From CAZCWX01 sp964502465 (GTDB taxonomy: Bacteria; Desulfobacterota; Binatia; Bin18): a stretch of 17,026 nucleotides of DNA. Numbering within the stretch: position 1 is the stretch's first letter; each line of letters starts with the position of its first letter. This document shows positions 1-7,177 of this stretch, one piece after another. The translations under genes were made by a program, and so were the position numbers. The DNA lies in contig CAZCWX010000268.1 in assembly GCA_964502465.1 (NCBI GenBank), forward strand, positions 1-17,026. The letters are read 5' to 3'. The notes under the pieces were generated by a model. The model searched no databases and was not told the DNA's origin. It saw only the letters and a program-made list of their open reading frames with translations.

Positions 1-2
1 TT

Positions 3-779
3 GCTCAACAGGACATCATCTTTGCTACAACGACCAGTGTCCAAGACACTGGCCTGCTCGACATGATCATTCCCATCTTTGAAAAAGAAAGTGGCTACCG
101 CGTTAAACCGATTGCCGTTGGCACCGGGCAAGCGCTCGCTATGGCTGCGCGCGGAGAAGCCGATGTTGTCCTCGCTCATGCGCCAGATACAGAGAAAAAA
201 TACGTCGCTGAAGGGTTGCTGATCGATCGTCGTTTAATGATGCACAATACTTTCCTCCTCGCTGGCCCTTCCCCTGACCCAGCTCATGTCAAGGGAACAA
301 CCAAAGCAGTCGAGGCGCTGAAGAAGATCGCTGAGGCCACAGCCACTTTTGTCTCGCGTGGCGACGACTCAGGCACTCACAAGCTCGAACTGAAGCTGTG
401 GCAGCAAGCAGGAATCAAGCCTGAAGGAGCCTGGTATCTCCAAAGCGGACAAGGGATGGGCAATACCCTTCGAATCGCTGGCGAGAAACAAGGATACGTG
501 ATCACGGATCGAGCGACGTATCTCGCGTTTCAGAAAACAATTGACCTTGCTGTTGTTCTCGAAGGCGATCCAGTGTTTCTGAATATCTATTCCATCATAG
601 AAGTAAACCCAGAAAAATTTCCCAAGGTCAATGCCACGGGAGGCAAGGCCTTCGCTGAGTTTCTGCTGTCTCCCACCGTCCAAAACGCCCTGAAAACGTT
701 TGGGACAGACAAGTTCGGCGAGCCACTCTTTTATCCAGACGCTGGCAAGACAGAAGAGGCGCTTCTTACACAACAATGA
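3..779 (+). CDS. tupA: Tungstate ABC transporter substrate-binding protein TupA (5' end cut by window)
   Basis: Periplasmic binding protein that captures tungstate (WO4 2-) for the TupBC importer. The reading frame is open from base 3, so the real start lies upstream. The first visible residues, AQQDIIFATTTS, look like the beginning of the mature protein, so probably little more than the signal peptide is missing. The TTTS motif near the N-terminus is the oxyanion-binding signature of the TupA family, as distinct from the ModA molybdate binders. The second family block SRGDDSGTH (bases 354-380) supplies the conserved Arg and Ser/Thr region, and VGTGQAL and VVLAHAP are also typical. The stop codon overlaps the next ATG (ATGA at 776-779), which suggests translational coupling. 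tupB and tupC are not adjacent but lie at 6371 and 7863. Substrate choice (W versus Mo) is inferred from family only. Confidence 0.9.
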   Translation, partial: AQQDIIFATTTSVQDTGLLDMIIPIFEKESGYRVKPIAVGTGQALAMAARGEADVVLAHAPDTEKKYVAEGLLIDRRLMMHNTFLLAGPSPDPAHVKGTTKAVEALKKIAEATATFVSRGDDSGTHKLELKLWQQAGIKPEGAWYLQSGQGMGNTLRIAGEKQGYVITDRATYLAFQKTIDLAVVLEGDPVFLNIYSIIEVNPEKFPKVNATGGKAFAEFLLSPTVQNALKTFGTDKFGEPLFYPDAGKTEEALLTQQ

Positions 780-1324
780 ACATCATGGTCAATCTGCTGG
801 AATATTTTCGCTCGTTCCTGCTGCAGGCACCGCCATACACTTCGACGTTTCTGCTGGTGCAAGAGTGGCAAGAACCGCTATTGGTAATGCGGGTTGAAGA
901 ATTTACCCTCTTCCAACAGGAAGACTATCACATCAGTATTGGCTTCCAGCCCTGGTGTACTCTCCAGGGGACATGGGTCGTTGCAGTCCCATTTCGTATT
1001 GATGTCCATCCGCAATTGAGTGTGAGAGGGATGCCTTGTCTTAACCCACGTTCGGCTGTGGATTATGAGATGATGAAAAAGTTTTCAACCGAAGAGCACC
1101 TCTGCTTCCTCTTCTTGAGCTGTGACTTAAACGACGCGGAGAGTGTTCAGATTCCTTGGCCGGCTGAACAGCGTAGGGTCGTTCAACAACACATCCAGGA
1201 AATTGACCGCACCTTTACCGGTAGAAAGTTTATCCAGGCTTTTGATCCTGATTTTGAGCAGGCGAGACAAGAGTTCCTCGCACTTTATGGCCAACCACAA
1301 ATTGATCCTCTATTGGCGCGCTAA
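776..1324 (+). CDS. Orphan 182-aa protein coupled to tupA
   Basis: I do not recognise this family. The ATG overlaps the tupA stop in an ATGA arrangement, so translation by re-initiation from tupA is likely; a second in-frame ATG lies three codons downstream (785). The product is soluble-looking, with no signal peptide or long hydrophobic helix. It begins with an amphipathic stretch (NLLEYFRSFLL), has a beta-rich, aromatic middle (ISIGFQPW, WVVAVPFRI) and a charged C-terminal third that should be helical (the QRRVVQQHIQEIDRT region). Three cysteines are scattered and form no CxxC pair. Being embedded between tupA and a molybdenum hydroxylase operon suggests a link to oxyanion or cofactor handling, but that is guilt by association only. 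A 9-bp hairpin follows 20 bp after the stop. Confidence 0.7.
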   Translation: MNIMVNLLEYFRSFLLQAPPYTSTFLLVQEWQEPLLVMRVEEFTLFQQEDYHISIGFQPWCTLQGTWVVAVPFRIDVHPQLSVRGMPCLNPRSAVDYEMMKKFSTEEHLCFLFLSCDLNDAESVQIPWPAEQRRVVQQHIQEIDRTFTGRKFIQAFDPDFEQARQEFLALYGQPQIDPLLAR

Positions 1325-1531
1325 ATACTTAGAGTGGAGATCGAAAGAGCCTGTCTCAGGCTCTTGACCCAAAGGAGGAACCTGGCAAATGTTGTGGAGC
1401 TATGAGCAGGGAGGAACCAGTAGTCAGTAGAGGAAAGAAACTTTTTTGGATCTTTAACCTTACTTTAGACTCTTTTGTTTTTCCTGATAGCTGACAACTA
1501 CAAGCTAATTGCTCACCTGAGGGAGAACAAT
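1325..1531 (+). other. Non-coding gap before the hydroxylase genes: possible structured leader
   Basis: This 207-bp gap holds the 1345-1365 hairpin, then a strong Shine-Dalgarno-like AAAGGAGG (1371-1378) leading into a 13-codon ORF (ATG 1389, TAG 1428-1430). The 9-mer GGAGGAACC occurs twice (1374-1382 and 1410-1418). After a T-rich stretch, a segment of the CTGATAGCTGAC...AGCTAATTGCTCA type (about 1483-1516) resembles degenerate junction repeats found elsewhere in such genomes. I see no convincing sigma70 promoter and cannot assign a known riboswitch, including the molybdenum cofactor type. Confidence 0.35.
1345..1365 (+). terminator. Hairpin after the tupA-orphan pair, terminator-like without U-tract
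   Basis: Perfect 9-bp inverted repeat AAGAGCCTG / CAGGCTCTT with a 3-nt TCT loop, 20 bp after the stop of the 182-aa gene. It is followed by GACCC rather than a T run, so it may act as an mRNA-stabilising or attenuating hairpin rather than a classical intrinsic terminator. Confidence 0.45.
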
Positions 1532-2008
1532 GTGAAAAAAACGATAACTGTCACCGTCAATAGTCAGCAGTATACGCACGAAGTTGAGCCGCGCCTGCTG
1601 CTTGTCCATTATTTGCGAGAGGTGTTGAGTCTCACAGGCACGCATGTGGGCTGTGAGACCAGCCTGTGTGGAGCATGTACAGTGATTCTCAATGGTCAAG
1701 CCGTGAAATCCTGTACCGTTTTGGCAGTTCAGGCAGACGGCGGAAAAGTGCTCACAGTAGAAGGATTGGAGCAAGACGGCAAACTCCATCCTTTGCAAGA
1801 AGGATTCTGGGAGGAGCACGGCCTCCAGTGTGGCTACTGCACGCCAGGGATGATTATGGCGTCGTACCAACTCCTGCAACGCACCCCTCAGCCTACAGAT
1901 GAGCAAATCCGCCATGCCCTGGAAGGCAATCTGTGCCGTTGCACTGGATATCAACATATTGTGAAGGCAGTGCAGTATGCCGCAAAGCGGCTAGGTGTTG
2001 AGGGGTAG
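1532..2008 (+). CDS. Molybdenum hydroxylase small subunit, two [2Fe-2S] clusters (CoxS/CutS-like)
   Basis: Electron-transfer subunit of a xanthine oxidase family molybdenum hydroxylase; it passes electrons from the Mo site to FAD. The 158-aa length is standard. The N-terminal plant-ferredoxin-type cluster is ligated by C41, C46, C49 and C61 (GCETSLCGAC...C). The C-terminal helical cluster is ligated by C100, C103, C135 and C137 (QCGYC ... LCRC), so all eight ligands are present. I chose the GTG at 1532 because GGGAG lies seven bases upstream and the protein then begins directly with the beta-strand KKTITVTVN. The longer ORF reaching back to 1475 would add 19 residues encoded by repeat-like DNA. 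It is first of four genes (S-L-M-G order) and is separated from the L subunit by 75 bp. Confidence 0.93.
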   Translation: MKKTITVTVNSQQYTHEVEPRLLLVHYLREVLSLTGTHVGCETSLCGACTVILNGQAVKSCTVLAVQADGGKVLTVEGLEQDGKLHPLQEGFWEEHGLQCGYCTPGMIMASYQLLQRTPQPTDEQIRHALEGNLCRCTGYQHIVKAVQYAAKRLGVEG

Positions 2009-2083
2009 GGATCAGGGGTTAGATAGCATTCCTTTAACACCCAACACCCAGTACCTAACACCAAACTTCCAGAGGAGCTTGTT
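2009..2083 (+). repeat. Degenerate ACACCC-type junction repeat between small and large subunit genes
   Basis: Bases 2036-2062 hold three imperfect AACACC units (AACACCCAACACCCAGTACC then TAACACC). The end of the upstream gene (1994-1999, GGTGTT) is complementary to them, so the junction can fold. The Shine-Dalgarno AGAGGAG at 2071-2077, six bases before the next ATG, fixes the start of the large subunit. Confidence 0.4.
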
Positions 2084-4435
2084 ATGTCTATTACCCCGAA
2101 AATGGTCGGTACTCGCATCAAACGACGTGAAGACCCGCGCCTGATCACTGGTCAGGCAACGTACGTCGATGATTTGCAACTGCCCGGCATGCTGTACATG
2201 AGTGTGCTGCGTAGCATGTACGCCCATGCCAAGCTTAACAGTATTGATGTCAGTCATGCGCAAACGCTTCCCGGTGTGGTCGCCGTTTTTACTGGAGCAG
2301 ATTTGCACGGTCAGACTGGACCTGTGCCGTGTGTCGCTGAAGCGCCGGGGATGAAACAACCCCATCATCCCCTGCTGACAGAAGGCAAAGTCCGTTACGT
2401 TGGCGAGTCTATCGCAGTAGTCGTTGCGAACAGTCGCTATATCGCCCGAGATGCCTTAGATCTCATCGAAGTCGATTGTGATCCACTTGACGCAGTGGTC
2501 GATCCAGAACGAGCAACTGAAGCAGATTCGCCACTCCTATATGAAGAATTCGGCGATAATATTGCTTTCCGCACGGAAGTACCAAATCCTGTGGTCGATC
2601 AAGCCCTCAAAGAAGCAGACGCCGTCATCAAATTGCGGATTGTCCAGCAACGCCTTGCCCCTATGGCAATGGAGCCTCGTGTCACGGTTGCCCAGTGGGA
2701 CCGGGGCGCGAAACAGCTCACAGTCTGGTCTGCCACTCAGATACCCCATCTATTACGCACCCAGATTGCAGAAGCACTTCACCTCCCAGAAAACACTGTG
2801 CGCGTGATTGCGCCGGAAGTCGGCGGTGGGTTTGGTGCAAAGCTCAATGTCTATCGCGAAGAACTCCTTGTCCCCTACCTGGCAATGAAACTTGGCAAAC
2901 CCATTAAGTGGACCCAGGGAAGGCGAGAGGACTTTGCGGCGACGATTCATGGCCGCGGACAGATTCAATATATCGAGGCGGCGGCTAAAAAAGACGGGAC
3001 AGTCACCGCTATCAAAGCAAAATTCTTCCTAGATTTAGGAGCGTATTTTCAGTTCTTCACCCCTATGATCCCAAGTTTCACCGGCATGCTCATGCACGGT
3101 GCCTACAAGGTGCCGGCAATCTCCTTCGAGCAAATCGCGGTGTTTACCAATAAGATGGCGACCGATGCCTACCGTGGTGCTGGTCGGCCAGAGGCGGCCT
3201 TTATCGCCGAGCGGGTGATAGATGCCGTCGCTGCAGAGTTCACACTCGATCCGGCTGAAGTCCGCCGGAAGAACTTCATCCCCCAAGACGCGTTCCCTTA
3301 CCCCACACCTGCTGGCTTGGTGTATGATAGCGGCAATTATCATGCGGCGTTCGATAAAGCGCTGCAGATGGTGGATTATGCTGCTTTGCGCAAGGAACAA
3401 GGAGAACTGCGCAAACAGGGGCGATATCTCGGGATCGGGCTTTCGTCATACATCGAAATCTGTGGGATTGGTCCCTCGGCACTGCTTCCCCCCAAACTCA
3501 AGGTCGGAGGCTGGGAGAGTTGTACCGTCCGGGTCGATCCCTCAGGCAACGTCACTGTACTGACTGGTATTTCCCCGCACGGACAGGGACAGGAAACGAG
3601 TTTCGCGCAAATGGTCGCCGATGAATTGGGCGTAGGGCTAGACAACATCATGGTTGTGCATGGTGATACGGCAGTCATGCAGTACGGGATAGGCACGTTT
3701 GGTAGTCGCGGCATGGCTCTCGGTGGGACCGCTTTGCTCATGTCTCTCGAAAAGATCAAGGCCAAAGCGCGCACGATTGCCAGCCATATGATGGAAGCAC
3801 CGCCGGACAGCCTGGATTTCGCTGACGGAAAGGTGTTCCTGAAAAATGATCCCAGCAAGTCCATTCTTTTCCAGCAGGTGGTGGAAGCCGCCTACGGATT
3901 CAAAGCAGGGGTACCCAACATTGAACCTGGGTTAGAGGCGACAAGCTTTTACGAACCTTCTAACTGCTTGTTTCCTTTCGGTACCCATGTCGCTGTGGTC
4001 GAAGTTGATCCAGAGACTGGCGAGATCTCGTTCCGACGCTACGTCGCCGTGGATGATTGTGGGAACATTATCAATCCAATGTTGGTCGAAGGACAGATTC
4101 ACGGTGGCATCGCTCAAGGCGTTGCTCAAGCCTTATATGAGGAAGTCGTTTACGATGAAAACGGTCAGCTCCTGTCCGGCTCATTGATGGATTATGCCGT
4201 GCCCAAAGCAGCAATGGTGCCATGGATGGAACTCGATAACACCGTTACCCCAACTCCGGTCAATCCGCTGGGAGTCAAGGGAGTGGGTGAGGCTGGCACA
4301 ATTGGCTCAACTCCTGCGGTGGTCAACGCGGTCCTCGACGCATTGGCACCGTTTGGGGTGAAGCACATTGATATGCCGCTGCGACCGGAGAAAATCTGGC
4401 GCGCCATTCAAGAGGCGAAAGGAGGACAAGGATGA
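2084..4435 (+). CDS. Molybdenum hydroxylase large (Mo-binding) subunit, form II CoxL-like
   Basis: Catalytic subunit binding molybdopterin cytosine dinucleotide. At 783 aa it has the usual length of CO dehydrogenase / xanthine dehydrogenase L subunits. It starts with the N-terminal block GTRIKRREDPRLITG, carries the glycine-rich Mo-pterin loop EVGGGFGAK (245-253), and ends with GVGEAG, whose E736 is the active-site glutamate. The loop that distinguishes subfamilies reads AYRGAGR (362-368). This is the form II signature; bona fide CO dehydrogenases (form I) have AYxCSFR with the Cu-binding cysteine. Oxidation of CO is therefore doubtful, and an aldehyde, purine or other N-heterocycle is more likely; the substrate cannot be read from the sequence. 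The stop overlaps the next start (ATGA at 4432-4435). No CoxD/E/F maturation genes appear in the window. Confidence 0.93.
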   Translation: MSITPKMVGTRIKRREDPRLITGQATYVDDLQLPGMLYMSVLRSMYAHAKLNSIDVSHAQTLPGVVAVFTGADLHGQTGPVPCVAEAPGMKQPHHPLLTEGKVRYVGESIAVVVANSRYIARDALDLIEVDCDPLDAVVDPERATEADSPLLYEEFGDNIAFRTEVPNPVVDQALKEADAVIKLRIVQQRLAPMAMEPRVTVAQWDRGAKQLTVWSATQIPHLLRTQIAEALHLPENTVRVIAPEVGGGFGAKLNVYREELLVPYLAMKLGKPIKWTQGRREDFAATIHGRGQIQYIEAAAKKDGTVTAIKAKFFLDLGAYFQFFTPMIPSFTGMLMHGAYKVPAISFEQIAVFTNKMATDAYRGAGRPEAAFIAERVIDAVAAEFTLDPAEVRRKNFIPQDAFPYPTPAGLVYDSGNYHAAFDKALQMVDYAALRKEQGELRKQGRYLGIGLSSYIEICGIGPSALLPPKLKVGGWESCTVRVDPSGNVTVLTGISPHGQGQETSFAQMVADELGVGLDNIMVVHGDTAVMQYGIGTFGSRGMALGGTALLMSLEKIKAKARTIASHMMEAPPDSLDFADGKVFLKNDPSKSILFQQVVEAAYGFKAGVPNIEPGLEATSFYEPSNCLFPFGTHVAVVEVDPETGEISFRRYVAVDDCGNIINPMLVEGQIHGGIAQGVAQALYEEVVYDENGQLLSGSLMDYAVPKAAMVPWMELDNTVTPTPVNPLGVKGVGEAGTIGSTPAVVNAVLDALAPFGVKHIDMPLRPEKIWRAIQEAKGGQG

Positions 4436-5307
4436 TTCCAGCAGAGTTCGAGTATTACACTCCAACATCGCTTGATGAAGCCCTTGCTCTGCTGCATCAG
4501 TATGGCGATGATGCAAAACTGCTGGCTGGCGGTCATAGTTTGTTACCTATACTCAAGCTCCGCCTCTCCTCGGTACGTCATTTGATCGACCTCGGTCGGA
4601 TTGCGGATCTCGCGTATATCAAGGAAGACAAAGGCAACCTGTGCATCGGTGCACGCACCACTCATTATGAACTTGAAAGCTCGCCGCTGTTTCGACAAAA
4701 GTGCCCGCTCTTAGCTGAATGCGCCGGCCTCATCGGTGATGTGCAGGTCCGTAACCGTGGCACGATTGGTGGCAGCTTAGCGCATGCGGATCCAGCCGCG
4801 GACTATCCAGCGGCGGTTCTCGCTCTTGAAGCAGACATACAGACCGTGAGCAGTAACGCAAAACGAAGCATCAAAGCAGAAGACTTCTTTATCGATATGC
4901 TCACGACCGCTTTGCAACCCGGCGAGATTATTACTGAGGTACGCGTGGCATCATTGAGCGCCAATACCGGAGGTGCGTATCTCAAGGTTCCGCAACCAGC
5001 TTCAGGTTTCGCCGTAGTGGGTGTCGCTGCGATGATTTCCCTCGATGGAAATGGACAGTGCGCAAAGGTCCGAGTCGGAGTAACCGGAGCTACAGCGAAA
5101 GCGTTCCGTGCGCGTGAAACAGAGGCGGCGTTAACGGGGAAGACGCCAGACGACACTACACTGACCCACGCCGCATCTCAAGCAACGAACGGAATCGAGA
5201 CCATCGGTGATATGTTCGCTTCAGACGAGTACCGTGCCCACCTGGTGCGTGTGTACACCAAACGGGCATTGGCAAAAGCGGTAGAACGTGCAAAAGGAAC
5301 CGCATGA
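4432..5307 (+). CDS. Molybdenum hydroxylase medium (FAD) subunit, CoxM-like
   Basis: FAD-binding subunit that accepts electrons from the [2Fe-2S] subunit and hands them to the final acceptor. The 291-aa chain shows both FAD motifs of the family: AGGHSLLP (32-39, pyrophosphate contact) and TIGGSLAHADPAAD (111-124). The C-terminal third is the CO dehydrogenase flavoprotein C-terminal domain (GGAYLKVPQPASGFAVVGVA onward). There is no cysteine-rich Fe-S insertion in the flavin domain of the kind seen in 4-hydroxybenzoyl-CoA reductase. Both ends overlap neighbours by four bases (ATGA at 4432 and at 5304), so L, M and G are almost certainly translated from one message. Confidence 0.93.
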   Translation: MIPAEFEYYTPTSLDEALALLHQYGDDAKLLAGGHSLLPILKLRLSSVRHLIDLGRIADLAYIKEDKGNLCIGARTTHYELESSPLFRQKCPLLAECAGLIGDVQVRNRGTIGGSLAHADPAADYPAAVLALEADIQTVSSNAKRSIKAEDFFIDMLTTALQPGEIITEVRVASLSANTGGAYLKVPQPASGFAVVGVAAMISLDGNGQCAKVRVGVTGATAKAFRARETEAALTGKTPDDTTLTHAASQATNGIETIGDMFASDEYRAHLVRVYTKRALAKAVERAKGTA

Positions 5308-5852
5308 AGCTCACTGGTACACATACTTTTCCTGCTCCACGCCAAAAGGTGTGGGAGTTTCTGAACGACCCCCAACGGCTGGCCACATGTATGCCAGGCT
5401 GCGAGAAACTCGAAACTACGGGAGAAAATGAGTATAGCGGACAGATTAACGTCGGTCTCGCTGCGGTCAAAGGTGTCTATAACGGCAAGGTCAAGCTTGA
5501 AGACATCCAATCCCCAACCCACTACAAGATGCTGCTCGACGGCAAAGGGAAGCAGGGCTTCATCAAGGGAGCAGGAACGATTGATCTGGAAGAGCAGGAC
5601 GGCCACACCGTACTTAGATATACTGGTGACGTCCAGATTGGTGGCCCGCTCGCGAGTGTCGGTCAACGCATGGTCGACGGCGCAGCGAAGATGATGATTG
5701 GTCAGTTTTTCACCGCCATGGAAGCAGAACTCGCCGCGATGCCAGGAGAGGAGGTGCGCCAGGGGGTTGCTATCAACCTCTGGCGCTCGTTTCTAAAGTG
5801 GTTGCGAGGGTTGTTCGCTGGATTGTCCGGAAGGAAAAAGCACGCGACATAA
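5304..5852 (+). CDS. coxG: CoxG-like SRPBCC-domain protein
   Basis: Accessory protein typical of CO dehydrogenase-family operons. Residues 1-150 form an SRPBCC (START-like) hydrophobic-pocket domain, recognised by the opening MKLTGTHTFPAPRQKVWEFL, by CMPGCEKLE, and by IGGPLASVGQRMV near the end of the fold. Residues 156-182 (INLWRSFLKWLRGLFAGL, then a basic RKKH tail) should form an amphipathic membrane-binding helix. Work on mycobacterial CO dehydrogenase assigns CoxG a role in membrane attachment and quinone delivery to the enzyme, which would explain this helix. Here the partner is a form II enzyme, so the role may be the same with a different electron donor. The start overlaps the FAD-subunit stop (ATGA). 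Confidence 0.9.
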   Translation: MKLTGTHTFPAPRQKVWEFLNDPQRLATCMPGCEKLETTGENEYSGQINVGLAAVKGVYNGKVKLEDIQSPTHYKMLLDGKGKQGFIKGAGTIDLEEQDGHTVLRYTGDVQIGGPLASVGQRMVDGAAKMMIGQFFTAMEAELAAMPGEEVRQGVAINLWRSFLKWLRGLFAGLSGRKKHAT

Positions 5853-5873
5853 TAGCAGTAGGGATTCGTTTGT

Positions 5874-6179
5874 ATGGCAGAAGCGATTTCGCCTCAGCCC
5901 CTGAAAGCCCTTACCGACGTCACTGGAGAAATCTCACTCGATAGTGCCGTGCGGATTGTCACCCGAGATGCCATTGACCACCAGCTGGAGCAGCTTGCCA
6001 AACAGATGCGCGCCTTCGAACAGAAATATGAGCTGTCTTTCGAGCAATTTGATACACGTTTCCAAGCTGGAGAGATCACAAACCAGCATAGCTACGAGAT
6101 CGAGCAAGATTATCTGGAATGGAGAGGCCTGATCTGTAGGTTGCGGCGGTTAAAAGAGGTGAAGGACTGGCCTCGGTGA
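5874..6179 (+). CDS. Small 101-aa helical protein, antitoxin-like family
   Basis: Small acidic, mostly helical protein, with charged heptad-like sequence across residues 30-60 (IDHQLEQLAKQMRAFEQKY). The C-terminal half follows a pattern I recall from small proteins encoded next to TumE/DUF6516-type putative toxins: KY-x-LSFEQF, then ...AGEI...SYEIEQDYLEWRGL. That recall is from memory and needs a profile search. The stop overlaps a downstream GTG (GTGA at 6176-6179), as often happens in toxin-antitoxin pairs. The downstream frame, however, is short and looks broken. The gene sits 21 bp after coxG and ahead of tupB, with no clear Shine-Dalgarno, so it may be read through from the hydroxylase operon. 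Confidence 0.6.
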   Translation: MAEAISPQPLKALTDVTGEISLDSAVRIVTRDAIDHQLEQLAKQMRAFEQKYELSFEQFDTRFQAGEITNQHSYEIEQDYLEWRGLICRLRRLKEVKDWPR

Positions 6180-6324
6180 CACTGCAGGAGCTCTATCGAC
6201 ACGTTATCGATACGTGTGTCCAATCAGGTATTGTGACAGGAATTGAGTCCTTGGTTCTGGAAGAACCAGTCCTTTCGAGGATTTCCTGAAACAGGTGGAA
6301 ACGCACCAGGATCAATGGGCATAG
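6176..6324 (+). pseudogene. Short coupled ORF, apparently frameshifted or truncated partner of the 101-aa gene
   Basis: A GTG at 6176 overlaps the upstream stop (GTGA) and opens a 37-codon frame (LQELYRHVIDTCVQSGIV...) ending at TGA 6287-6289. From about 6277 the neighbouring frame carries a natural-looking helical tail, EDFLKQVETHQDQWA, ending at TAG 6322-6324. One extra T in the CTTTC at 6272-6276 would join the two into a 49-residue protein. This could be a decayed gene, a sequencing or assembly error, or simply a meaningless short ORF. The product is much shorter than any toxin family I know. Confidence 0.3.
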
Positions 6325-6370
6325 TTCAAACGGGCGTGAGACAATCTCGATCGCATACGCAGTTGGCAAC

Positions 6371-7069
6371 ATGGACCTTCTTTTCACAGGCACCAAGCAC
6401 GCCTTCTGGCTCCTCCTGTCAGGAGACCCGGAAGTCTGGCGGATCACCTGGCTATCTTTGCAGATCTCAGCTTCAGCAACGCTGATGAGTTTACTCCTCG
6501 GTATTCCTCTGGGAACCATTCTCGCGTTGAACCAGTTTCTCGGCCGGCGTTTCGTCATTAGCCTGGTCAACACGGGTATGAGTCTACCACCGGTCGTTGT
6601 TGGCCTCTTCGTCACGATCTTCCTGTGGCGCAGCGGACCGCTGGGATTTCTACGGCTGTTGTATACACCAGGCGCCATGGTGATCGCCCAAGTCATTATC
6701 GCTGCACCGATTGTGACAGGACTGACTCTTGCCGCGATCCAACAACTCAACCCCAAACTCAGACTGCAGATCCTAGCCCTGGGTGCCTCGCGTGTGCAAC
6801 TGGTATGGCTGCTCTTGCGTGAAGCGCGCTTACCACTCCTGGCCGCGATCATGGCCGGGTTTGGCGGCGTCATCTCTGAAATTGGGGCATCGATGATGGT
6901 GGGAGGAAATATCTTAGGACATACGCGCGTTCTGACTACGGCAACAGTGATGGAAACGGCAAAAGGGAACTTCGATATTGCTATCGCTTTGAGTGTCATC
7001 CTCCTCCTGCTGATCTTCGGCGTGAACGCCATCCTGACCTACACGCAACAACGTCAGCGGCCACTGTAA
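6371..7069 (+). CDS. tupB: Tungstate ABC transporter permease TupB
   Basis: Inner-membrane permease of the TupABC tungstate importer, 232 aa with about five hydrophobic segments (roughly 26-53, 61-86, 101-124, 156-178, 203-224). The cytoplasmic EAA loop that docks on the ATPase reads EARLPLLAAIMAG (151-163). The block following it (EIGASMMVGGNILG, TRVLTTA, METAKGNF) is the hallmark that separates TupB from ModB or CysT permeases. ATG 6371 is the best start: it gives the usual short cytoplasmic/periplasmic lead before the first helix, although its Shine-Dalgarno is weak. Its binding protein is about 5.6 kb upstream and its ATPase about 0.8 kb downstream, an unusual split. Confidence 0.92.
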   Translation: MDLLFTGTKHAFWLLLSGDPEVWRITWLSLQISASATLMSLLLGIPLGTILALNQFLGRRFVISLVNTGMSLPPVVVGLFVTIFLWRSGPLGFLRLLYTPGAMVIAQVIIAAPIVTGLTLAAIQQLNPKLRLQILALGASRVQLVWLLLREARLPLLAAIMAGFGGVISEIGASMMVGGNILGHTRVLTTATVMETAKGNFDIAIALSVILLLLIFGVNAILTYTQQRQRPL

Positions 7070-7101
7070 TTGCGAAGTGGGAATGACGAAATGGGAGGAA
7101 G

Positions 7102-7145
7102 GTCAACAGGCGGGTCAACAGACAACCGTTGGTGTGTCTGTTGAC
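7102..7145 (+). promoter_or_regulatory. Three copies of GTCAACAG: candidate operator
   Basis: The box GTCAACAG occurs at 7102-7109 and 7114-7121 in direct orientation (12-bp step, one helical turn) and inverted (CTGTTGAC) at 7138-7145. The second and third copies form an 11-bp perfect inverted repeat, GTCAACAGACA (7114-7124) / TGTCTGTTGAC (7135-7145), with a 10-bp spacer. The inverted copy overlaps the -35 hexamer described next, so a bound regulator would block or tune that promoter. I cannot name the regulator; the motif is unlike the ModE/TunR CGTTATA-type box. Confidence 0.55.
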
Positions 7146-7177
7146 AGTCGCAGAGCATCAGCGGGATAATCCTCCCG
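7141..7177 (+). promoter_or_regulatory. Sigma70-like promoter of the cyclase gene, predicted leaderless
   Basis: TTGACA (7141-7146, full consensus) and GATAAT (7165-7170, 5 of 6) are separated by 18 bp. A start seven or eight bases after the -10 falls at the A of ATG 7178, and no Shine-Dalgarno lies upstream of that ATG, so the transcript could be leaderless. Confidence 0.55.

Noticed and set aside
369..776. 135-codon minus-strand frame inside tupA
   Set aside because: Antisense to the conserved TupA sequence and featureless.
1475..1531. 19-codon N-terminal extension of the [2Fe-2S] subunit
   Set aside because: Encoded by repeat-like DNA; GTG 1532 has a Shine-Dalgarno and gives the family's usual N-terminus.
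1325..1531. Molybdenum cofactor or other known riboswitch
   Set aside because: Position is suggestive, but I cannot match the conserved elements of any known riboswitch.
3376..3864. 162-codon minus-strand frame within the Mo subunit gene
   Set aside because: Antisense to a strongly conserved coding sequence, with no recognisable motif.
2084..4435. Annotation as CO dehydrogenase (form I CoxL)
   Set aside because: The loop is AYRGAGR, not AYxCSFR, so the Cu-binding cysteine is missing.
6193..7032. Long 279-codon open frame on the minus strand opposite tupB
   Set aside because: Composition is rich in R, S, T and P with no domain, and it lies wholly antisense to a clear permease; it is a shadow frame.
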